Assembly (NCBI GenBank): GCA_001689535.1
Contig: LUJP01000079.1
Location: 1-40,288 of the forward strand
DNA: 40,288 nt
Direction of reading: 5' to 3'
Source: Bacteroidales bacterium M5
GTDB taxonomy: Bacteria > Bacteroidota > Bacteroidia > Bacteroidales > Muribaculaceae
In this document: in pieces, positions 34,909 through 40,288 of the stretch
Layout: every line of letters begins with the position of its first letter
Position numbering within the stretch: the stretch's first letter is position 1
Notes under the pieces: model-generated
The model's input: only the letters and a program-made list of their open reading frames with translations
What the model was told of the DNA's origin: nothing
Databases searched by the model: none
Program-made: the position numbers and the translations under genes

Positions 34909-36588
34909 ATGATAGAAAATTTTCTTAAACAGACAGATTTCGAGTCGCACGACGACTTTATGCGCAATTTCAAGGTGCAGGTTCCCGATAATTTCAATTT
35001 CGGCTACGATGTGGTGGATGCATGGGCAGCAGCCGAACCGGATCGCCCCGCACTTCTCTGGACCGACGCCCACGGACGCGAGAAGCGTTTCACTTTCGCC
35101 GACATCAAGCGTGAGAGCGACCGCACCGCGGCCTTCTTCAAAAGCCTCGGCATAGGCAAAGGCGACATGGTGATGCTCATCCTCAAACGCCGCTATCAGT
35201 TCTGGTTTTCCATGATAGCTCTCCATAAACTCGGAGCAGTAGCGATCCCGGCCACACACCTGCTCACTCCCCACGACATAATATACCGCTGCACGCGCGC
35301 CGGAATCAAAGCCATAGTGTGTGCCGGCGAACAGACCATAATAGACCATGTGGAACAGGCCATGCCGGAATGTCCCACCGTAAAGGCCCTCATATCCACC
35401 GGACCGGTAATTCCCGAAGGATGGCACGATTTCGACAAAGGAATTGCCGAAGCACCGGAATTCAAGCCCGAACTCCCGGTGAACAGCAACAGCGACGTCT
35501 CGCTGCTCTACTTCACGTCCGGCACCACCGGCGAGCCGAAGATGGTGGCTCACGATTTCACATATCCTCTGGGCCACATAGTCACCGCCACCTGCTGGCA
35601 TCACCTCGACACCACCTCCCGCCACCTCACCGTGGCCGACACCGGATGGGGCAAAGCCGTGTGGGGCAAGCTCTACGGTCAGTGGATAGCCGGAGCGGAA
35701 GTCTTCGTGTATGATTTCGACAAATTCATTCCGGCCGACATACTCCGTGTGCTTTCCGACTACCATATCACATCCTTCTGCGCTCCCCCCACCATATTCC
35801 GCTTCCTGATCCACGACAATGTGGGTTCCTACGATCTTTCGGCACTACGCCACTGCACCATTGCCGGCGAGGCGCTGAATCCGAGCGTCTACGAGGAGTG
35901 GCTGCGGCTCACGGGCATCAAACTCATGGAAGGATTCGGCCAGACCGAAACCACCCTCACCATAGGTACCTTTCCGTGGATGGAGCCGAAGCCCGGCTCG
36001 ATGGGACGCCCCGGTCCCCAATACTGTATAGACCTTGTAGATGCCGACGGTCATCCCGTGGCCGACGGCGAGGAAGGTGAGATTGTGATCCATATCGACG
36101 GCGAGCGTCCCCTGGGTCTCTTCCGTGAATATCTCCACGACCCTCAGCTCACCGCCGAGGCATGCCATGACGGACTTTACCATACCGGCGACGTAGCCAC
36201 CCGCGATGCCGACGGCTATTATTGGTTCGTTGGCCGCACCGACGACGTTATAAAATCGTCAGGCTACCGCATCGGCCCGTTTGAGGTGGAAAGCGCCCTT
36301 ATGTCGCATCCCGCCGTGGTGGAATGTGCCATTACCGGAGTGCCCGACGAAATCCGCGGACAGATCATCAAAGCCACGATAGTGCTCGCGGAGCCTTATC
36401 GCGATGCCGACAAAGAGACTCTTACAAAGGAAATCCAGGATCATGTGAAAAAAGCGACCGCTCCCTACAAATATCCACGCGTGGTGGAGTTTGTCGACGA
36501 ACTTCCCAAGACCATTTCCGGCAAGATACGCCGCGCGGCCATCCGCGCACAATACCGCAGCCGCAACAACCCCGAAACCCTCGCCTGA
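34909..36588 (+). CDS. AMP-forming acyl-CoA synthetase (acetyl/medium-chain type)
   Basis: This 559-residue ANL-superfamily enzyme activates a carboxylic acid with ATP to an acyl-AMP and then to acyl-CoA. The P-loop-like motif YFTSGTTGEPKMV is at 201-213; the adenine-binding EGFGQTETT and the hinge region YHTGDVATRDADGYYWFVGRTDDVIKSSGYRIGPFEVE follow, and the C-terminal TISGKIRR carries the catalytic Lys539. Overall it is closest to the medium-chain/acetyl-CoA synthetase (AcsM-like) branch; the real acid (acetate, propionate, butyrate or aromatic acid) is not determinable. A long structured leader precedes the ATG. It is convergent with the HGSNAT-like gene only 12 bases away. Confidence 0.9.
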   Translation: MIENFLKQTDFESHDDFMRNFKVQVPDNFNFGYDVVDAWAAAEPDRPALLWTDAHGREKRFTFADIKRESDRTAAFFKSLGIGKGDMVMLILKRRYQFWFSMIALHKLGAVAIPATHLLTPHDIIYRCTRAGIKAIVCAGEQTIIDHVEQAMPECPTVKALISTGPVIPEGWHDFDKGIAEAPEFKPELPVNSNSDVSLLYFTSGTTGEPKMVAHDFTYPLGHIVTATCWHHLDTTSRHLTVADTGWGKAVWGKLYGQWIAGAEVFVYDFDKFIPADILRVLSDYHITSFCAPPTIFRFLIHDNVGSYDLSALRHCTIAGEALNPSVYEEWLRLTGIKLMEGFGQTETTLTIGTFPWMEPKPGSMGRPGPQYCIDLVDADGHPVADGEEGEIVIHIDGERPLGLFREYLHDPQLTAEACHDGLYHTGDVATRDADGYYWFVGRTDDVIKSSGYRIGPFEVESALMSHPAVVECAITGVPDEIRGQIIKATIVLAEPYRDADKETLTKEIQDHVKKATAPYKYPRVVEFVDELPKTISGKIRRAAIRAQYRSRNNPETLA

Positions 36589-36600
36589 AACCGCCGAAGC

Positions 36601-37683
36601 CTATATTTTCAGGAAGACTTCGCGGCGATACATGCAGCGGAGAATCAGAAAGAGAATAAGGAAGTTGCCGAAGGTGAGCCACGCCGGATAGAAGTCGCCC
36701 AGAAGCGGCTCAAGGCCGTAGCTCACCGAGCGCACAATGCTCCGGAAGTCAACCACCTCGCCCAGCACATAAGCCGTTATGGGATTCATGCCGTAAATCC
36801 TGAGCCATTCCAGACCGCGGCTCCAGCCACGGCAGTCGACAATATAATGGAACACGCCGAGAAGGAGGAAGCACCATCCTGCCGAATAAAGCGTCATGCT
36901 CGAGGTCCAGAGTTTCTTGATTATGGGCATTCCGGCTGCGGAAGCGAGCAGCCCCGCGCCTATCAGCCCCACACCCGCAAGAGAAAGCACCGCGGCCGAG
37001 CGCGTGCCGCGCGACGAGCGTATCACCTGTCCCGCAAGCGCTCCGAAAAGCACCGTGGCTCCGAATGTGAGACTGCTCCAGATCCAGGTATATTCCAGAT
37101 CACCGCGGAAACGCCCTATCACTTCGCGGTCTGCGGCGAAGGCGAAGTTGCCTTCCGGTGAATAATCACCGTTTACCGCCATGGGCACCCAGTATACCGC
37201 CATGAGCAGAACACAAACCAGAATCTGCACCGGCACCCGGCAGTTGAGAATTACAAGCGCCGCTATCACATATCCCACCGCAATGGCCTGAAGCGTATTA
37301 TTGTAAATCATGAGCCTCGACGGGTCGAGGGCAAGCAGATTTCCCTGCACTATCATTCCGAAAAGAAACAGCAGCAGGAACCTGCGCAATATCTTTCCGT
37401 AGACCTTGCCTCCGGGCACTCCCGGCTTACGATACTTCGCGAACGAAAACGGCATGGACGTACCTACCATAAACAGGAAAAGCGGCATCACGAGGTCCCA
37501 CAGACGGAAACCCACCCAGCGCTCATGGTCAAAATGATACATTATAGCCCGCGCCCAGGGCTGGTCAACGGCCTGAAGCACGCTCACGAGAACCGGCTGG
37601 AGAAACAGGAGAAAAAACAGGTCGAGACCACGCAGAATGTCCAGCGAGCCCAGCCGCGAGACGGCAAGAGAGGGTTGTTTCAT
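36601..37683 (-). CDS. HGSNAT/NagX-like membrane acyltransferase (DUF5009)
   Basis: This 360-residue integral membrane protein has about ten hydrophobic helices. The N-terminal RLGSLDILRGLDLFFLLFL and HFDHERWVGFRLWDLVMPLFLFMVGTSMPFSF match the heparan-alpha-glucosaminide N-acetyltransferase (HGSNAT)/NagX family, in which a histidine of this region takes the acetyl group across the membrane. Bacterial members are found near glycan-use genes and may acetylate amino sugars, but the substrate is unproven. IYGMNPITAYVLGEV near the C-terminus is also typical. It starts 50 bases downstream of the lipid kinase gene on the same strand with no terminator between them, so the two are likely one operon. 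Confidence 0.86.
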   Translation of the reverse strand: MKQPSLAVSRLGSLDILRGLDLFFLLFLQPVLVSVLQAVDQPWARAIMYHFDHERWVGFRLWDLVMPLFLFMVGTSMPFSFAKYRKPGVPGGKVYGKILRRFLLLFLFGMIVQGNLLALDPSRLMIYNNTLQAIAVGYVIAALVILNCRVPVQILVCVLLMAVYWVPMAVNGDYSPEGNFAFAADREVIGRFRGDLEYTWIWSSLTFGATVLFGALAGQVIRSSRGTRSAAVLSLAGVGLIGAGLLASAAGMPIIKKLWTSSMTLYSAGWCFLLLGVFHYIVDCRGWSRGLEWLRIYGMNPITAYVLGEVVDFRSIVRSVSYGLEPLLGDFYPAWLTFGNFLILFLILRCMYRREVFLKI

Positions 37684-37733
37684 GGTAGAAAAGAATGGTA
37701 TTGGATTAGAGGAGATATTTAGTGCTGAAGGGA

Positions 37734-38708
37734 TTATTGCTGACGCTCGAAGATACGGCGCAGGGTAATCTTCATATCGTTGACCATCGCCGTAACGGGC
37801 GTGATGATAGGCTTGAACGGCTTGTCAAGCGCAGGAGTCAATATCCTTATTCCACCTCTGCGGCAATCCACTTCTATCCGGGCCGACATCTCGGCTGGTT
37901 CGCCGTCAAAGTGCACAGGGCCGCCCGATGCGCGCGTGATGGTTGCCGAAGGCGCACGGAAGGTGTGGATGAGGAAATTCTTGTCAATCAGTCCCGTCAT
38001 AAGGTCTAGGCCAACGAAAGCCGTGGTGAGCAGATTGCCGTAATGCACCACTATTATATCCAGCAGTCCGTCGGTCATCGATGCTTTGGGGGCTATATAT
38101 GCATTGTTGCCATACTGCGAGGCATTGCACACCGCCACCAGGAAAGCCCGCTCCGTAAGTACCTCTCCATTGGCCGCTATGGTATAGACATCAGGCTGAT
38201 AGTTCACATATTCCTTCACCGTATTGCTCAGATAGGTAAGCGGACCGCGTTTTTTCGACTGCGCGAACTTCTCGCTTACGGCGGCATCGAACCCCACGCC
38301 GAAAGTGCAGAAAAAGGGTTGCCCGTTGGCTGTGCCGAAATCGCAATCGGTTATCACCCCCTCGGCTATCGTCTCAACGGCCGCAGGCACATCTATACCG
38401 ATGCCCAGATGGCGCGCCAGACCGTTGCCTGACCCGCATGGAATTATTCCCAGAGGGGTACGCGAGCCCCGCAGCGCGCGGGCGGTCTCGTTGACGGTGC
38501 CGTCGCCTCCGCAGGCTATCACCATGTCATAGCCCTGCGCCGAAGCATCCGATGCCATCTCTGTGGCATCACCACGCGCCGAGGTTAATCCGGTCGTCAC
38601 TTCAAAGCCTTTGGCTCCGAGTCTCTGTTCCACAAGCTCACGGATGCCCGACTTGTCGCCGGTACCCGAGATAGGATTGATTATGAGGAATGCTTTTCGG
38701 GGAGTCAT
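37734..38708 (-). CDS. Diacylglycerol/lipid kinase family protein
   Basis: This 324-residue soluble protein belongs to the DAGK_cat (DgkB/YegS/sphingosine kinase) superfamily, which phosphorylates lipid hydroxyl groups with ATP. It opens with AFLIINPISGTG, has the ATP-binding GGDGT at 67-71 (CGGDGTVNE), then IPCGSGNGLARHLGI and the C-terminal domain with FFCTFGVGFDA and HFDGEPAE. The substrate may be diacylglycerol, or sphingoid lipids, which Bacteroidales make; the sequence alone does not decide. A -7 box lies at 38741-38734; the HGSNAT-like gene follows on the same strand. Confidence 0.93.
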   Translation of the reverse strand: MTPRKAFLIINPISGTGDKSGIRELVEQRLGAKGFEVTTGLTSARGDATEMASDASAQGYDMVIACGGDGTVNETARALRGSRTPLGIIPCGSGNGLARHLGIGIDVPAAVETIAEGVITDCDFGTANGQPFFCTFGVGFDAAVSEKFAQSKKRGPLTYLSNTVKEYVNYQPDVYTIAANGEVLTERAFLVAVCNASQYGNNAYIAPKASMTDGLLDIIVVHYGNLLTTAFVGLDLMTGLIDKNFLIHTFRAPSATITRASGGPVHFDGEPAEMSARIEVDCRRGGIRILTPALDKPFKPIITPVTAMVNDMKITLRRIFERQQ

Positions 38709-38733
38709 CGCTGTATCATACTGAATTCGCCTG

Positions 38734-38741
38734 CAAAGATA
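38734..38741 (-). promoter_or_regulatory. Putative -7 element of lipid kinase operon
   Basis: The minus strand reads TATCTTTG, a full match; transcription would start near 38727, about 19 bases before the ATG at 38708. It lies just downstream of the orphan minus-strand terminator. Confidence 0.58.
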
Positions 38742-38773
38742 GCAAATTAGAGGCTGTTTTCGGGGAACGGCTT

Positions 38774-38808
38774 AAAAAAACAAAGGGGGCTCTCGCGAGC
38801 GCCCTTTG
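38774..38808 (-). terminator. Minus-strand intrinsic terminator without annotated gene
   Basis: CAAAGGGGGCTC (38781-38792) pairs with GAGCGCCCTTTG (38797-38808), 11 of 12 bp, loop TCGC. Read on the minus strand the hairpin is followed by seven Ts (38780-38774). No protein gene feeds into it from the right, which points to a short non-coding transcript. Confidence 0.85.
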
Positions 38809-38893
38809 TCATTTACACATAGTACTTAACGTCAGTGGATTTATTTGATGTCTAATTGGCACTTATGAAAAAGCGTTTTTTATTTGATGTTGG
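38774..38893 (-). ncRNA. Candidate small RNA (~120 nt)
   Basis: A minus-strand promoter (TTTG at 38928-38925, 18 bases, TAAATTTG at 38906-38899) and the terminator at 38808-38774 bracket a transcript of about 120 bases with no useful open frame. The 12-base segment ACATCAAATAAA occurs twice in it (minus strand; plus-strand positions 38879-38890 and 38840-38851), once at the very 5' end, as if two copies of a base-pairing seed were displayed. No known RNA family is recognised. The evidence is architectural only. Confidence 0.45.
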
Positions 38894-38898
38894 TAATG

Positions 38899-38928
38899 CA
38901 AATTTAATCATAACATTCCATTTTCAAA
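38899..38928 (-). promoter_or_regulatory. Putative promoter of candidate small RNA
   Basis: On the minus strand TTTG, 18 bases, then TAAATTTG, one of the best matches to the Bacteroidetes promoter pattern in the window. A TGTCA/TGACA cluster starts 1 base upstream of its -33 element. Confidence 0.5.
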
Positions 38929-38929
38929 A

Positions 38930-39007
38930 TGTCAGACGCCCTGTCAGAGAAATAGGCACTCCGACATATTGACACTTTCAAAATGACACGTCGCCATATC
39001 CTTGTCA
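38930..39007. promoter_or_regulatory. Cluster of TGTCA/TGACA pentamers
   Basis: TGTCA or its complement TGACA occurs at 38930, 38942, 38970, 38984 and 39003, with near matches CGACA (38962) and TTGCCAC (39013). TGACAC is repeated with eight bases between at 38970 and 38984. This may be a binding region for a regulator of the divergent small RNA and/or SPFH gene. Confidence 0.4.
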
Positions 39008-39155
39008 CAAAATTGCCACATTCCTCTAACTTTTTGATTGAAAACACACCCATTTTCATTCATTTTGCTATTATTATAAATTATGTTAATGTTCATTCTG
39101 CATATTTGTCGCCATTCGATACACATGTTATACAACATGATTATACATACATCTA

Positions 39156-39186
39156 TTGCATATTTAAAACAACCATACTATCTTTG
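39156..39186 (+). promoter_or_regulatory. Putative promoter of SPFH gene
   Basis: TTG (39156-39158), 20 bases, then TATCTTTG (39179-39186). Transcription would begin near 39193, 48 bases before the ATG at 39241, which supports that start codon. Confidence 0.68.
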
Positions 39187-39240
39187 ACTTATCATTATTA
39201 TATCAAAATAATATCATCAACAAATTTACTCTTTCTTACC

Positions 39241-40215
39241 ATGACTACTTCTAATTCCACCATCGCTACCAACCAGTATCCATTCCACGGAAAGGTTGTA
39301 TCAGGCTTCGCGATGCTCGGCCTTCTCTGCGTGTTTCTTCTTGCAGCGTGGATAGCGCCTCTCGCCCTCTGGGCCGGTTCCGATCCCGGGGTGGCCGCCG
39401 CCATCATCGCGCCGTGCACCCTCATATTTACTATAATGTGTATAGGATTCTTCACCCAGCAGCCCAACCAGGCGCGAGTGATGATATGGTTCGGTTCCTA
39501 TCGGGGCACATTTGACAAGACGGGTTTCTTCTGGGTGAACCCCTTCATGAGCCGCCGCAAAATGTCGCTTCGCATCCGCAACATGGACATAGCCCCTATC
39601 AAGGTGAACGACAAGATTGGCAACCCCGTGATGATAGGCATGGTGCTGGTGTGGAAAGTGCGCGACACTTACCGCGCCGTGTTCGATATCGATGCTCCTG
39701 CTGACGAAGTGGTGGGCAAAGACAATCTGAAGGTTATCGACGGCAAGGACCGCGCGCTTAACTCCTTCGTGAGAATACAGAGCGATGCCGCGCTGCGCGA
39801 AGTCACGGGCCATTATGCCTACGACAACGAGACTGCCGACAGCGCTTCGGAAGAAATCACCCTGCGCTCCGGCGGTCACGAAATCAATGAGCGCCTGGAA
39901 GAGAAAATCAACGAACGTCTGGCAATGGCCGGAATTGAGGTGGTGGAAGCCCGCATAAACTATCTGGCATACGCGCCTGAAATCGCCGCCGTGATGCTGC
40001 GCCGCCAGCAGGCATCGGCCGTCATTGCCGCCCGCGAAAAGATAGTGGAAGGCGCCGTATCAATGGTGAAGATGGCGCTTGACGACCTCGAAAAGCAGGG
40101 TGTTGTGCGACTCGACGGAGAGCGTCGTGCCGCCATGGTGAGCAATCTGCTTGTGGTGCTTTGCGCCGACGAACCCGCCCAGCCCGTGGTCAACACCGGG
40201 ACTCTCTATAATTGA
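39241..40215 (+). CDS. SPFH/band 7 domain membrane protein
   Basis: This 324-residue protein has two N-terminal membrane helices (about residues 20-42 and 50-71), then an SPFH/band 7 domain starting FFTQQPNQARVMIWFGSYRGTFDKTGFFWVNPFM, and a helical C-terminal part ending in a conserved ARINYLAYAPEIAAVMLRRQQASAVIAAREKIVEGAVSMV-type region. SPFH proteins (stomatin, flotillin, HflK/C) oligomerise on membranes and scaffold proteases or lipid domains, often in stress. The start at 39241 (MTTSNSTIATNQ) is taken because it follows a full promoter; the frame is open to 38983 through AT-rich regulatory DNA that is not coding-like. No NfeD or protease gene is adjacent within the window. Confidence 0.92.
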   Translation: MTTSNSTIATNQYPFHGKVVSGFAMLGLLCVFLLAAWIAPLALWAGSDPGVAAAIIAPCTLIFTIMCIGFFTQQPNQARVMIWFGSYRGTFDKTGFFWVNPFMSRRKMSLRIRNMDIAPIKVNDKIGNPVMIGMVLVWKVRDTYRAVFDIDAPADEVVGKDNLKVIDGKDRALNSFVRIQSDAALREVTGHYAYDNETADSASEEITLRSGGHEINERLEEKINERLAMAGIEVVEARINYLAYAPEIAAVMLRRQQASAVIAAREKIVEGAVSMVKMALDDLEKQGVVRLDGERRAAMVSNLLVVLCADEPAQPVVNTGTLYN

Positions 40216-40242
40216 TTATTACTGTCCGCTAAACCATAAAAT

Positions 40243-40286
40243 AGTGAGTCCAACTTCTTGAACGGCAGAAGTTGGGCTTACTTTTT
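40243..40286 (+). terminator. Terminator after SPFH gene
   Basis: AGTGAGTCCAACTTCT (40243-40258) pairs with AGAAGTTGGGCTTACT (40267-40282), 16 bp including two G-T pairs, followed by TTTT at the window's right edge. Confidence 0.88.
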
Positions 40287-40288
40287 GT

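Noticed and set aside
36584..36613. Hairpin CCTGAAA/TTTCAGG at the convergent ends of acyl-CoA synthetase and HGSNAT-like genes
   Set aside because: Only 7 bp with a 16-base loop and no T-tract; too weak to call as a terminator.

Overview
The window looks like chromosomal DNA of a Bacteroidales bacterium, most likely a Muribaculaceae-type gut commensal (taxon is inference). The signs are: a Bacteroidetes -7 promoter motif (TAnnTTTG) in front of nearly every transcription unit, a type III glutamine synthetase, the DapL/DapF route to meso-diaminopimelate, a lipoprotein-type TamA homologue (TamL) paired with TamB, many Cys-lipobox lipoproteins, DUF5054 and GH20 glycan enzymes, and an HGSNAT-like acyltransferase. 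I see no tRNA, rRNA, CRISPR array, complete insertion sequence or prophage block. Most of it is ordinary housekeeping chromosome.

Layout. 1-611 has no gene but carries the first copy of a ~104-bp dispersed repeat; 612-2187 is ilvE plus an HD-domain phosphohydrolase; the second repeat copy follows at 2300-2402. 2427-4926 holds a T7-lysozyme-like amidase (-), a small acidic protein (+), an ApbE flavin transferase lipoprotein (-) and a DJ-1/PfpI protein (+). 5061-8799 holds topA, an RluA-type pseudouridine synthase and a DUF4332 helix-hairpin-helix protein, closed by a terminator. 8991-19024 is an envelope operon of LptD-like protein, TamB and TamL. 19060-20946 is a GH20 hexosaminidase (-), divergent from the dapF-dapL pair (21118-23245). 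Then come glnN (GSIII), a DUF5054 putative glycosidase, an S9 prolyl-oligopeptidase-type peptidase, a thioredoxin lipoprotein, a long PurF-like amidotransferase (-), galK, an acyl-CoA synthetase with a long structured leader, an HGSNAT/NagX-like membrane protein and a diacylglycerol/lipid kinase (both -), and an SPFH-domain membrane protein.

How the genes fit together. The 9-19 kb block builds the outer membrane: LptD inserts LPS, while TamB/TamL belong to the AsmA/Omp85 system for lipid transport or outer-membrane biogenesis. dapF/dapL and the nearby glnN supply meso-DAP/lysine and glutamine. GH20, DUF5054, the S9 peptidase, GalK and the HGSNAT-like enzyme would suit life on host or dietary glycans and peptides.

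The most interesting unexplained signals are non-coding. One is a possible ~120-nt small RNA on the minus strand at 38774-38893, with a consensus-like promoter, a perfect-looking intrinsic terminator and a repeated 12-nt segment. A second is a structured 5' leader before the acyl-CoA synthetase (34758-34908), in which two hairpin loops show the same ATCCG and a downstream CGGAT could pair with either. A third is a cluster of TGTCA/TGACA pentamers beside the sRNA promoter. A fourth is the dispersed repeat flanking ilvE. Promoter positions also correct several start codons (topA, dapF, apbE, purF-like, GH20, DUF5054, SPFH).
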